From assembly GCF_003569005.1 (NCBI RefSeq), contig NZ_BCUR01000001.1, positions 1,245,893 through 1,309,892 on the forward strand: a stretch of 64,000 bases of DNA. Direction: 5' to 3'. The notes beneath the pieces are model-generated. The model saw nothing but the letters and a program-made list of their open reading frames with translations. It was not told the DNA's origin and searched no databases. This stretch comes from Vibrio superstes (lineage in GTDB: Bacteria > Pseudomonadota > Gammaproteobacteria > Enterobacterales > Vibrionaceae). Positions within the stretch are counted from its first letter, which is position 1. Every line of letters begins with the position of its first letter. The translations under genes were made by a program, and so were the position numbers. This document shows positions 36,098 to 46,400 of this stretch, in pieces.

Positions 36098-37045
36098 ATG
36101 AATAGTGCATTTCATTTCGACTCGTTGGTGTGGGATTGGATCATTGCTATCTATCTTTTCCTCGCAGGGATGTCCGCAGGTGCGGTGATTGTTGGCTTAT
36201 ACCTTAAACGCAAGGTAATCACCGGCGACGCATCGGAAAATGGCATCATGAAAGCCATCGCATGGTTAGCCCCCTTTGGCATCATTGTGGGTCTATTGAT
36301 ATTGGTATTCCACCTGACTAAGCCACTCGATTTCTGGAAAATCATGATTTACTACAACCCAACGTCGGTAATGTCGATGGGTGTGATCCTATTCCAGGTC
36401 TACATGGCGGTATTGTTTGTCTGGATTGGCATCATATTTAGAACCACCATTATGAAGTTACTAGGTGATAAGTTTCAGTTTGTAGATGGCCTGCTTCTCA
36501 AGTTCAAAAGCTTCGAGAATGGCATAGAGTTATTCCTAGGATTCCTAGCCATTGCTCTGGCGGCCTACACAGGATTCTTGTTGTCAGCGTTGCAAACCTA
36601 TCCGATGCTCAACAACCCTGTTCTGCCGATCCTTTTCTTGTTCTCTAGTTTGTCTTCAGGCGCGGCGGCGTGTTTGTTGTTTGGCATACTGGTGTTTAAA
36701 GAAGATGCCCATAGCTCAAGTGTGGCGTGGATTCATAGCTTTGAACGTCCAGTAGTGATGTTTGAATTGTTTGTTCTCGTTACATTTTTCACTGGTCTTA
36801 TCTTTACCGGTGGACAACATGAAGCAGCCGCTTGGAATGCCATCGGTGGCGGGTTCTGGTCGAACTGGTTCTGGTTTGGTGTGGTGGGAATCGGTATGTT
36901 GTTGCCATTGGCAATGAACTACTTTAGCCCTTCTACTACTAAGCATAATCACGGCTTTATTCTTACAGTAACAAGCTTGAGTTTGATTGGTGTGTTAATG
37001 CTACGTACCTTTGTATTGTATGCAGGACAGATGACGGTCATTTAG
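36098..37045 (+). CDS. nrfD: NrfD membrane quinol-oxidising subunit
   Basis: 315 residues from ATG 36098 (GGGGGAGGTG upstream); the frame runs 120 bases further 5' over nrfC. Eight or so transmembrane helices of the NrfD/PsrC family; IAIYLFLAGMSAGAVIVGLY is the typical first helix. Quinol oxidation feeding NrfC. Confidence 0.94.
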   Translation: MNSAFHFDSLVWDWIIAIYLFLAGMSAGAVIVGLYLKRKVITGDASENGIMKAIAWLAPFGIIVGLLILVFHLTKPLDFWKIMIYYNPTSVMSMGVILFQVYMAVLFVWIGIIFRTTIMKLLGDKFQFVDGLLLKFKSFENGIELFLGFLAIALAAYTGFLLSALQTYPMLNNPVLPILFLFSSLSSGAAACLLFGILVFKEDAHSSSVAWIHSFERPVVMFELFVLVTFFTGLIFTGGQHEAAAWNAIGGGFWSNWFWFGVVGIGMLLPLAMNYFSPSTTKHNHGFILTVTSLSLIGVLMLRTFVLYAGQMTVI

Positions 37046-37117
37046 ATTTCGTCTGCTCAATACCCAGGTAACTTGGATTCGTTCGAGCTACTTGGGTTTA
37101 TTTTTATAGGGAATGGG

Positions 37118-39097
37118 ATGCTAGCGAATCTAGGGTTGTTTTGTTTGATCCTGACGGCAGTAGTCAGTAGTTGTGGCGTCACATTAGGGCTTTATAGCCT
37201 TTTGCTGCGCAAGCAAACTGTTGTGCCTGCGACTATCTCTCGTTCTTTGTCCGCTGTTGCCTTCCTTTTTTCTGGGATATCGCTATTGCTGCTGAGTTAT
37301 GCGTTTGCCAGTGATGACTTCTCACTTTTGTATGTCTCGGATAATTCCAATAGTGCCTTAGCGTTGCCGTTTAAGATCGCTGCCACTTGGGGCGGTCATC
37401 AAGGCTCCATGCTGTTTTGGGTTGCCATAATTTCAGGCTGGGCTGTATTAGTTTCCAGGCGAAATAATAGTGCGAGTGATTTTCATGCTAGCTGGCTGAT
37501 GTTGGCGTTGGTGGCAATTTTTAGCTGGTTTACTCTGCTGGTATCGAATCCCTTTGCAATGAATGAGGTGATGCCTCTTGAGGGGCGAGACCTTAACCCT
37601 ATGCTACAAGACATAGGGCTTATTATTCATCCCCCGTTGTTGTACGTAGGTTATGTGGGATTTGCCTCTGTGCTGGCGTTAACCTGTGGCTACTTGATAG
37701 AGGCAAAGGACGAAGCAGATATCTTTAAGCGCTTAACCCGTCATACGCTATTGGCATGGGTCTTCTTAAGCGCAGGGATCATTGTTGGTGCGGGGTGGGC
37801 TTACTACGAGTTAGGTTGGGGTGGCTGGTGGTTCTGGGACCCAGTTGAAAATGCTTCTCTTCTCCCTTGGCTAACGGCGACGGCGTTAGTGCATTCCGTC
37901 ATGGCAAGCCGAAAGCAAGGCCAGCTAAAGGTGTGGACCTTCTCGCTGGCAATAGTGACCTTCTGCCTTAGTATCCTGGGCACTTTTATTGTTCGTTCTG
38001 GGGTATTAACTTCGGTACATGCGTTTGCTGTTGACCCAAACAAGGGGCTGACATTGCTGGGGATTCTTAGCTTAGTGTTTGTGAGTGCCTATGTTCTGCT
38101 TATCCATCGCGCCGCTTCAATCAAGTCCAATGCTATCTCACGATTCTCCAGTAAAAACACCTTTATCTTGTGGGCTATCAACCTGTTTGTATTAGCCACA
38201 GCGATTGTCCTTCTCGGCACGTTTTATCCCATGCTGTACCAATTGCTCGGCTTAGGTAACATCTCCGTTGGTGCGCCTTATTTTAACTTGTTGTTTGCGC
38301 CATTAACGATTATTGCTCTGGTGGCAATGGGGTTAAGTCCACTACTCAAATGGCAGGCGCGGTCGGGTGTTTTTCCAAGGAAACTGGCGCTCATAAGCGC
38401 GTCGGTGAGTGCTTTATTGGCCTTTACCTTTATTCGTTACTACGCCCATCAAGACAGTGAGGTCGCAGCCACATGGTCCACCTATGCGTTCGTTACCACT
38501 TGGGCGGCACTATGGCTCACTGTGACCCATGTTCTTCGTTGCTTGCGAGTGCGCAAACAGGAATACAGATACAAGGTTTACCTGGTCTCTGTTGCTCATA
38601 TTGGCGTCGCTATACTGGCCTTTGGAGCCAGCATGAACAGCTATTACTCTTACGAGCTGACCGTTAAGTTTGGTCCGACCAAACTGGGCTCAAATAGCGA
38701 GGTTCAGTTTGGTGATTATAAGATCAATTACCAACACACTAAGCTCTACGTTGCACCAAGCTATACCGCTGAACAGGGCGTCATCGAGATTACTGAGCCA
38801 TCCGGCAATAGCGTGATTGCAAGACCGGAGAAGCGTCACTACCCCGTTCGCGTAATGAATATGACCGAGCCTTCATTAACGCCGTATTGGAATGGAGATG
38901 TGTATATCACCCTTGGAGAAAAGATCGATCCCGAGCATTACGCGGTTCGAATTCAGTTTAAGGCCTTTATTCGCTGGATTGGTATAGGTGGCCTGTTAGT
39001 GGTTTTTGCTGGTATCGGTTTACTTATCCGTGGTGTGTGGGTGAAACAATTTAATCCACGCAAGCGAAGAGCGATTACGCGGGAGTATCAAGCATGA
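37118..39097 (+). CDS. nrfE: NrfE, CcmF-like heme lyase subunit
   Basis: About 659 residues from ATG 37118, where MLANLGLFCLIL lines up with the usual CcmF/NrfE start; a TTG start 45 bases upstream is also open. Many helices, with the heme-handling WWD region GWGGWWFWDPVENASLLPW (about 236-254) and conserved HPPLLYVGYVG. Attaches heme to the special CxxCK motif of NrfA together with NrfF and NrfG. Confidence 0.93.
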   Translation: MLANLGLFCLILTAVVSSCGVTLGLYSLLLRKQTVVPATISRSLSAVAFLFSGISLLLLSYAFASDDFSLLYVSDNSNSALALPFKIAATWGGHQGSMLFWVAIISGWAVLVSRRNNSASDFHASWLMLALVAIFSWFTLLVSNPFAMNEVMPLEGRDLNPMLQDIGLIIHPPLLYVGYVGFASVLALTCGYLIEAKDEADIFKRLTRHTLLAWVFLSAGIIVGAGWAYYELGWGGWWFWDPVENASLLPWLTATALVHSVMASRKQGQLKVWTFSLAIVTFCLSILGTFIVRSGVLTSVHAFAVDPNKGLTLLGILSLVFVSAYVLLIHRAASIKSNAISRFSSKNTFILWAINLFVLATAIVLLGTFYPMLYQLLGLGNISVGAPYFNLLFAPLTIIALVAMGLSPLLKWQARSGVFPRKLALISASVSALLAFTFIRYYAHQDSEVAATWSTYAFVTTWAALWLTVTHVLRCLRVRKQEYRYKVYLVSVAHIGVAILAFGASMNSYYSYELTVKFGPTKLGSNSEVQFGDYKINYQHTKLYVAPSYTAEQGVIEITEPSGNSVIARPEKRHYPVRVMNMTEPSLTPYWNGDVYITLGEKIDPEHYAVRIQFKAFIRWIGIGGLLVVFAGIGLLIRGVWVKQFNPRKRRAITREYQA

Positions 39098-39528
39098 GGA
39101 GACTATGGCGCTTGATGGTTTTATTGGCGTTAAGCCTCCCCTTCGGTTCACTTGTCCATGCGGCGGGTTATCAAAGCATCTCTCATCCTGTCGATTTGTT
39201 TGAGTTTGATTCTGTGGCTCAGCAAAAACAAGCGATTCATCTGGCTAAAACCTTGCGCTGCCCCATGTGTCAAAATCAAAATTTGATTGAATCTAACTCG
39301 GCGGTCGCCAAGGACATTCGACTTCGAGTGTTCGAGTTGGTGAAAGCTGGAAAGTCGGATCGTGAGGTGAAAGAGTATATGGTGGCGAGATACGGTGAGC
39401 ACGTACTCTATCAGCCTTCGTTTAGCATGAAGAATGCCTTGTTGTGGGGGATTCCTATCGTACTAGGGTTGTTCATGATTGGTTTTAGTGTTGGGCATAT
39501 TAAGCGTTCGATTCGAGGGATACATTGA
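39094..39528 (+). CDS. nrfF: NrfF, CcmH-like apocytochrome reductase
   Basis: 144 residues, signal peptide ending near VHA (about 24), thiol motif LRCPMCQNQNLIESN with CxxC, and a C-terminal membrane helix. Keeps NrfA cysteines reduced for heme attachment. Overlaps nrfE by four bases and the next gene by four. Confidence 0.94.
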   Translation: MRRLWRLMVLLALSLPFGSLVHAAGYQSISHPVDLFEFDSVAQQKQAIHLAKTLRCPMCQNQNLIESNSAVAKDIRLRVFELVKAGKSDREVKEYMVARYGEHVLYQPSFSMKNALLWGIPIVLGLFMIGFSVGHIKRSIRGIH

Positions 39529-39905
39529 GACAGCAATACCACTTCAGACGCTCTTTAGATGGTCAACTTTTGATCTGGGACGTAATCAAACTCGTTGAGA
39601 TGGCACAAGCAATGCCAGTCATCACTGTGTCTCTTGATGCAATCCAAGAGCTAGATGAGGCCTTTTGGTATGATCTTGGCGGTGCTAAGCCAACCTGTCG
39701 CAATGTTGCTGAGCATGCCAAGTTGATTCAACAGACTGACCTTAACTATCCCATTATCTTATGTCATGAAGGACGGGTGATGGACGGCATGCATCGGGTT
39801 TGTAAGGCCTTGATGCAAGGCGCTACACATATCAAGGCTGTGCAGTTTACAAAACCTATTGCACCGCATTTCATCGACGTTGACCCAGAGACACTCCCTT
39901 ATTAA
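39525..39905 (+). CDS. ParB/sulfiredoxin-like domain protein, 126 aa
   Basis: TTG start overlaps the nrfF stop by four bases (TTGA), with GAGGGA upstream, so it is translationally coupled to nrfF. The region YPIILCHEGRVMDGMHRVCKAL resembles the ParB/Srx (KorB-like nuclease) fold core, with G-x-x-x-D-G-x-H-R. No DNA-binding partner is seen. Its place at the end of the nrf operon is unusual and its role unknown. Confidence 0.75.
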   Translation: MRQQYHFRRSLDGQLLIWDVIKLVEMAQAMPVITVSLDAIQELDEAFWYDLGGAKPTCRNVAEHAKLIQQTDLNYPIILCHEGRVMDGMHRVCKALMQGATHIKAVQFTKPIAPHFIDVDPETLPY

Positions 39906-40285
39906 CCCTCGTAAAGCTCTAGTGGCAAATCATCAGGGTCTTTAAAAAAGGTAAAGCGATTTCCGGTAAATTCATCAACGCGCACTGCTTCTACCTCTAC
40001 CTCATTGCTTTCTAAGTGCTTTATACAGCTAGCAAGGTCATCGACTTTAAATGCTAAATGTCTTAGCCCCTGAGCTTCTGGAGTGCTTGGGCGTTGTGGT
40101 GGAGATGGAAAAGAGAATAGTTCTATTTGTGTTCCATCAGGTAAGGCGAGATCAAGCTTGTATGAATCTCTATGTGCTCGATAGTTTTCTGCGATGATGT
40201 CTAAGCCAAGAATATGAGTGTAGAAGTGCTTTGATGTTTGATAGTCGCTACAGATGATGGCGACATGATGCGTACCCTTTAACAT
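39902..40285 (-). CDS. VOC family protein, YaeR-like
   Basis: 127 residues from the ATG at 40285, which has AGGA upstream (longer 140-residue frame possible). Close to E. coli YaeR: THHVAIICSDYQTSKHFY, IELFSFPSPPQRPS, LRHLAFKVDD, FFKDPDDLPLELYE. Metal ligands His, Glu, His, Glu in the usual glyoxalase positions. Overlaps the convergent preceding gene by four bases. Confidence 0.9.
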   Translation of the reverse strand: MLKGTHHVAIICSDYQTSKHFYTHILGLDIIAENYRAHRDSYKLDLALPDGTQIELFSFPSPPQRPSTPEAQGLRHLAFKVDDLASCIKHLESNEVEVEAVRVDEFTGNRFTFFKDPDDLPLELYEG

Positions 40286-40326
40286 GGCAAATCCTGAGTC
40301 GTTGTTATTAGGCCATGGTAACACGA

Positions 40327-40355
40327 ATAAAAAAGCTCAGCCGCGAGGGCTGAGC
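40327..40355 (-). terminator. Intrinsic terminator after sulfatase 1
   Basis: GCTCAGCC / GGCTGAGC stem with a five-base loop and a T run on the minus strand. Confidence 0.92.
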
Positions 40356-40393
40356 AAAGTCTCTAACAATGAGAGAGGAATAACATAGGTGGA

Positions 40394-41965
40394 TTATTTC
40401 TTGCTCATCTCGTCCATTTGCTTTTGCAGCTGGTCGATTTGATTTAGTTTTGCCTTCACACCCAATGAAGTCTGGCTGATTGCCGCAGGGTTCAGAACTT
40501 GACCTTCTTGACGAGGGTACTGTCCTAGGGTTGCAAAGAACTTACCAAGCTCATCTTGTACCGGTACGAATAGCCACATGTTGTCTGCCATCCAGCGTAG
40601 GTACATGCCTGATTCGTGCGGTGCTTTCTCAAATGGGTCAGCACGTAGGTGGATGATCTTCGGCCAGTTAGACTCAAAGCGCACGGCGTCAGTGATGTTA
40701 CCTTCTAGCGTTGCAAAGTGCAGTTTCCAGTCATTCCAGCGAATAGCGTTTAGCTCGCCGTTTGCAGTGAAGTAAAGCAGTGACTCACGAGGCCCTTGTT
40801 CTTGCTTACCTTCAAAGTAAGGCATGAAGTTATAGCCATCGATGTGTACACGCCACTCTTTACCGTTAGACGTGTAACCCTCAGCAAGCTTCTCCTTCAC
40901 ATCAGGAACACCAGCAGCGGCCATGATAGTTGGCAACCAATCTTGGTGCGCCATCATGTCGTTGTAGCGAGAACCAGGTTCAATGACGCCAGGCCAGCGA
41001 ACAAGCTGAGGAACGCGCATACCGCCTTCCCACGTTGTGCCTTTCTCACCGTGGAATGGAGTAGCACCGCCGTCCGGCCAAGATACTGTCTCTGCACCGT
41101 TGTCGGTAGAGTAGATAACGATAGTATTGTCAGCAATACCCAGGTCATCCAGTTTGTCTAACAAAATACCAACGTGGTCATCATGTTCTAACATGCCATC
41201 GGCATAGATGCTGATGCCTGATTTGCCTTGGTATTTCTCTTGAAGGCGAGTCCAAACGTGCATACGTGTTGTGTTGTGCCAGATGAAGAAAGGCTTGTCC
41301 GCTTTAACGGCTTTTTCCATAAAGGCTAGAGAAGAATCTAGGAACTCTTCATCAGCAGTTTCCATGCGCTTACGCGTCATAGGGCCCGTATCTTCAATGC
41401 GACCGTCAGCGTAAGACTTGATCACACCACGAGGGCCGTAGTTCTTGCGAAACTCAGGGTCTTTTGGATAGTAGTAAGTCTCTGGCTCTTCTTCAGCATT
41501 AAGGTGGTAAAGGTTACCGAAGAACTCATCAAAACCGTGTTTTGTTGGCAGGTGTTGGTCTTGGTCACCCAGGTGGTTTTTACCAAACTGAGCCGTCATG
41601 TAGCCTTGATCTTTCAATAGATCAGCAATGGTTGGCGCCCAATCAGGAATGCCGTGAGTTGAACCAGGCATGCCGATGGTTAGAAGGCCAGTACGAAACG
41701 GTTCTTGACCCGTAACGAACGCGGCACGACCTGCAGTACAGGATTGCTGACCGTAGTGATCGGTAAATAGAGCACCTTCGTTAGCAATACGGTCGATGTT
41801 AGGCGTTTCATAGCCCATCATACCTTGGTTGTATGCGCCGATATTCCATAGACCAACATCATCGCCGAAGATGGCAAGGATATTTGGCTTGTCTGCGGCT
41901 ACAGCTGACGCTGAGGCAGCTAACATTCCTGCTGAAATAGCCAGTTTGCTGAATTGATTAGTCAT
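40394..41965 (-). CDS. Periplasmic arylsulfatase-family sulfatase 1
   Basis: 523 residues with a Sec signal (about 1-24, ASAVAADKPN). Sulfatase fold: IFGDDVG metal aspartates, active-site Cys76 in QQSCTAGRAAF (C-x-A-x-R variant; Cys is converted to formylglycine), GKNHLGD, and STDNGAE. Hydrolyses a sulfate ester; substrate not visible. Closely related along its whole length to the sulfatase at 46694. Cys-type, so the radical-SAM maturase at 63624 is the likely activator. Confidence 0.93.
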   Translation of the reverse strand: MTNQFSKLAISAGMLAASASAVAADKPNILAIFGDDVGLWNIGAYNQGMMGYETPNIDRIANEGALFTDHYGQQSCTAGRAAFVTGQEPFRTGLLTIGMPGSTHGIPDWAPTIADLLKDQGYMTAQFGKNHLGDQDQHLPTKHGFDEFFGNLYHLNAEEEPETYYYPKDPEFRKNYGPRGVIKSYADGRIEDTGPMTRKRMETADEEFLDSSLAFMEKAVKADKPFFIWHNTTRMHVWTRLQEKYQGKSGISIYADGMLEHDDHVGILLDKLDDLGIADNTIVIYSTDNGAETVSWPDGGATPFHGEKGTTWEGGMRVPQLVRWPGVIEPGSRYNDMMAHQDWLPTIMAAAGVPDVKEKLAEGYTSNGKEWRVHIDGYNFMPYFEGKQEQGPRESLLYFTANGELNAIRWNDWKLHFATLEGNITDAVRFESNWPKIIHLRADPFEKAPHESGMYLRWMADNMWLFVPVQDELGKFFATLGQYPRQEGQVLNPAAISQTSLGVKAKLNQIDQLQKQMDEMSKK

Positions 41966-42385
41966 TGAGACTCCATCACGTTTAGTAGGGAAAAGGATTG
42001 CGACAGTTCAGCGAAGCAGAATTAGGCTTTTAACGTTACCCGCGACTAACACTAAGAGGCGAAAAGATGACTTATCTGAACTGCTGTTGGCACATAATGT
42101 AATTTTCAAGATGAGCGTTGTCGCTTTATAGACTGTATAACCATTGGTAATACAGCATCGATTTTCTTTATCAATGGAATGGGAGTTCAACGATGAGTGC
42201 TTTGTATATGAAGGGTTCAAGAGCTCTAATCATCTGAGGTGCCTAAATTAGTATCATTTTGTAGCAATATTTAACGCCGCAATTTTTGAGATAGACGTCA
42301 AATTATGAGATCAATATTATCTAGTCTCATACACAACAAGTAGAATAGCGCCACATTTCAACACCATTAAGCCTTTCCAAGCACA
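41966..42385. other. Divergent intergenic region
   Basis: 420 bp between sulfatase 1 and the RND adaptor gene. No credible small gene. Contains an inverted repeat at 42304-42331, listed separately. Confidence 0.6.
42304..42331. promoter_or_regulatory. Inverted repeat, candidate operator
   Basis: TATGAGA-N14-TCTCATA, perfect 7-bp arms, 54 bp upstream of the adaptor gene. Size and place suit a dimeric repressor or activator site. Confidence 0.35.
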
Positions 42386-43462
42386 ATGAAAAAATACGCA
42401 CTGATTGCAGTTATTCTCTCCATTGCGGGGTTCTCTGCATTTTCCCTTCATACGACCGAAAAAGAAGCGCCAAAAGTGTCGAGCGCTCTCACCGTGGATA
42501 CGACTTTTGCAGGGCAGGATACCCTTGAGCGTAGCGTTCATATGTTGGGCAATACATTTGCTCACCAATCCGTCGATATCAAACCAGAAGAGAAAGGAAA
42601 GGTCTCAAAGGTTTTGGTTAAATCGGGAGAGGAAGTTAAGAAAGGACAATTGCTATTTCTGCTTGATGACCGACATCAGCGCGCTGTGGTTCAGCGAGAA
42701 GCCGCGAGCTTGAAAGAATTGCAACGCCAGCACAGTAATTTACTGCGACTCTTACCTAATGGCGCCGTTCCGCAAGGAGATGTGGACGCAGCGCTGGCTA
42801 ATGTTGAAATGCAAAAGGCTGAGTTAGATCTCGCTAGGGCAACGCTGCAAGACAAGCGAGTCACTGCCCCATTCTCGGGTACTTTGGGCCTAGTCGATAT
42901 TACTATTGGGCAAAATGTAGAAAGCGAGAGCGTATTAACCACGCTTGATGACTCGAGCCATCTTAGATTGAATGTGGCACTTCCCGCTAAGTATTTGCGT
43001 CAACTTAAGGTCGGACAAACCACTAATCTCTCAAGCATTGAAGGGGCGAAGTCTGTAAAGGCCACTCTGACAAGTTTGGATAGCCGAGTAAACAGTCAAA
43101 CGCAAAACATCCAAGTGCAGTTTCGCATCGACAATGATGAGGCAGACCTAACCCCAGGCAGTCTTGTACTAGGTGAATTACCGCTGCCGACCCAGGCCGA
43201 AGTCACCGTTCCTTTGCAGTCAGTGGTGTATCGAGGGCATGAGCGCTTTGTGTATGTGGTGCAAGATAGCAAAGTAGAAAAACGTCATGTGGAAAAGCGA
43301 ACAGTGACACTTGGTGAGCGCACGGGTGAGAAAGTACAAGTCCTAGAGGGGCTGCAGGTTGGTGAAGAAATTGTTTATCGCGGCACGGTGAAGCTGCGTG
43401 AAAATGCAGAAGTGGAAGTCATTGAAACGGTAGACACTCACTTGCCAAGTGGTGACGTTTAA
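42386..43462 (+). CDS. RND efflux periplasmic adaptor (MFP)
   Basis: 358 residues with an N-terminal membrane anchor/signal. Biotinyl-lipoyl-like halves (GKVSKVLVKSGEEVKKGQLL, and VTAPFSGTLGLVDITIGQNV) surround an alpha-hairpin coiled coil, then beta-barrel and membrane-proximal domains. Links the RND pump to an outer-membrane channel. Two bases before the pump gene. Confidence 0.93.
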   Translation: MKKYALIAVILSIAGFSAFSLHTTEKEAPKVSSALTVDTTFAGQDTLERSVHMLGNTFAHQSVDIKPEEKGKVSKVLVKSGEEVKKGQLLFLLDDRHQRAVVQREAASLKELQRQHSNLLRLLPNGAVPQGDVDAALANVEMQKAELDLARATLQDKRVTAPFSGTLGLVDITIGQNVESESVLTTLDDSSHLRLNVALPAKYLRQLKVGQTTNLSSIEGAKSVKATLTSLDSRVNSQTQNIQVQFRIDNDEADLTPGSLVLGELPLPTQAEVTVPLQSVVYRGHERFVYVVQDSKVEKRHVEKRTVTLGERTGEKVQVLEGLQVGEEIVYRGTVKLRENAEVEVIETVDTHLPSGDV

Positions 43463-43464
43463 CC

Positions 43465-46400
43465 ATGAAACTGTCCGATTTTGCAATGTATCGCCCAACC
43501 TCGGCGATAGTGTTAAACATTCTGTTTATTGTGTTTGGCTTAGTTGGCGCAAGTATGCTGGCCGTTCGAGAAATGCCCGATGTGGAAACTAGTGTGGTCT
43601 CTGTGGGTACATCCTATGGCGGTAGTGCTTCATCCATAGTTGAGAGTCAAATAACTAAGCCTATCGAGGACCAACTTAGCGGCATCGATGGTATTGATTA
43701 TATTTGGTCCTCTTCGTGGGATGGTTGGTCTGGCATCAACATTACCTTTAAGTCCGGTTACGACATGATTCAAGCGGTCAGCGATGTGCGCGATGCCGTA
43801 AGCCGAGCACGTGGTAGTTTGCCTGACGACGTTGATGAACCTATTGTGCGCAAGAACAGCAGTGAGGGTGACCCTTTCATGTGGCTCAATCTCACTAGCA
43901 CTAAGCACGATCGCATCGAATTGAGTGACTATGCACAGCGGATATTAATAGAGCGCCTAAGCTTGGTGCCGGGTGTCAGCTCCATTAATACCTCTGGTGT
44001 GATTGAACGCGTGTTGTATGTGGAGATCAACCCAGAAGATCTTGCCGCACGCCAGTTAACCACCACAGACGTGGCGCAAGCATTGCGAGCAGAGAACCTG
44101 CAACTTCCTGCTGGGTATGTGAGGAATGAATCACTGAATGTGGTGGTTCGTTTAGAGCGTCTGTATCAAAAAGCTGAAGATTTTGAGCAGCTACAAATTG
44201 CCGAGAAAGACGGTCAATCTGTGCTTTTAAAGGACATTGCCAATGTCTACATAGGCGCCAAAAAAGAGACCACCACTTTTAAAGCCAATAACATCGATAG
44301 TATGGGCCTTGGCATTGTGGCTATGTCTCAAGCAAACCCTCTAACGGTATCGGATTCTGTTCTGGATGAACTCAAGTCATTGCAGCACTTTTTGCCTGAG
44401 GGTGTTGAGCTACAGGTTGATTACGACAGTACGGTTTTTATTCGTGAGGCTATAAAAGAGGTCTACATCACGCTGGCCATTACTGCTGTGCTAGTGACGG
44501 TAGTGCTGTATCTCTTTTTGGGACGACTCTCGACCACGATTGTTCCTGCGATAACCGTACCGGTTTCTCTTATCTCGGCATTTTCTGTTGCTTACTTGTG
44601 CGGTTACTCCATCAATCTAGTCACACTGATGGCCTTGATTCTGGCCATTGGCTTGGTGGTGGATGATGCCATCGTAGTGGTGGAAAACATTGTGCGCCAT
44701 AGACGAAACGGTGCGCCGGCTATGGTGGCAGCGTTCAAGGGAACCAAAGAGCTTAACTTTGCCGTAATTGCCACCACACTGGTGTTGATCATGACCTTCC
44801 TGCCATTGATCTTTCTAGATGGAAAGCTAGGCAACATGTTCGCAGAATTTGCGGTTATTTTGTCTGCCGCTGTGGGCTTTTCATCCATTGCAGCCCTTAC
44901 TCTTGGTCCCGTTTTAAGCGAGCTATTGTTCCGTAAAGAACTCGAAGAGCCCAACCGCGTTTGTTTGGCTGTCGATAACGGCGTAAGCCGTATCCAAGCA
45001 CTCTATCGCAAGCGCTTAGAGTCGGTCCTGAAGTGGAAAACTTTCTCTCTATTTGTACTTATCGTCTGCTCTGCGGGGCTTTACTTTGTCTATCAACAAC
45101 AGCAACGAGCGTTTGCGCCAGTGGAAGACAGAGGTGCGGTGAACGTTTATGTTGGCGGCATAGAAGCCACCAGCTATGAGCGAATGCTTAAGAGCATGGA
45201 GCAAATTAATGATCGCTTGATGCCACTCGCCTCAGAAGAGGGGCCCGTGGCCTCGCTTAATTATTCAACTCCTGCATTTGGCACATGGGCAGACCATCAA
45301 GGTTTCTTTATTATTCGCCTAAAGCACTGGAACGATAGAGAGATGAATGCCACTCAAGTGGTCAATCATATTAAAGAACTGACCCGTGATGTGACTGACG
45401 TGCAGGTGTTCCCCTATCAACCAGGCTTTGGTGGCGGAATGGGGGAGCCAGTGCAGTTTGTGCTGCAGGGTGAAGAATATGACGTCATCTATGAGATTGC
45501 CAAAGAGCTGGAAAAATCAGCGGAATCCAGTGGCAAGATGGATGGTATTAAGCTTGATTACAACCCGACCACACCAGAGATTTTATTGACGGTCAATCGA
45601 GAGGTCGCTCGAGACCTGGGTGTCAGTGTTAACGAGATCGCCTCAACCTTAGAAGTGTTACTCGGGGGCGCAACAGAAACTCGCTTTGAAGAGTCTGGTG
45701 AAGAGTATGACGTCTACCTTAAGGCAAATGAAGCTCAATTTAACTCTGCGGCGGACCTGAGTAAGGTGTATCTTCGCTCGAAAGAGGGAGAGTTAATCTC
45801 TTTAGATATCTTAGTGTCTGTGAATGATGTGGCTTCTGCGCGTGGCCTATTTCATTATCAACGCAAGAAATCCATTACCCTTAAAGCAAATTTAGTGGAT
45901 GGAGTAACGCTAGGTGGCGCTTTGAATTACCTAGAGCAGCAGGCATCACCATTACTACCGCCTGGGTATACCTACGATTACGCGGGAGAGTCAAAGGATT
46001 ACTATGATAACCAACGTGAAGTGTGGCTTATCTTTGCGCTGTCATTATTTGTCTCTTACTTGGTGCTTGCCGCGCAGTTCGAAAGCTTTGTGAGCCCTAC
46101 GATCGTCATGTTGACGGTGCCGATAGGCTTGTTGGGCGGTCTGATTGGTATCTTGTTAGCTGGAGACAGCTTTAATCTCTATTCTCAGCTGGGGATGCTT
46201 ATGCTCATTGGCATGGCGACAAAAAATGGCATCTTGATCGTAGAGTTTGCCAATCAGCTAAGAGACCGCGGTCAAGACGTTAAACAAGCGATTCTTAATG
46301 CTTCAGAACAGCGCCTTCGCCCAATTGTGATGACGGCAATGACCACACTTCTTGGCTCTATACCTATGTTGATTGCTACAGGGGCGGGTTCAGAGACGCG

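Noticed and set aside
42008..42220. 70-residue minus-strand frame upstream of the RND genes
   Set aside because: No ribosome binding site, low-complexity composition, no homology recognised.
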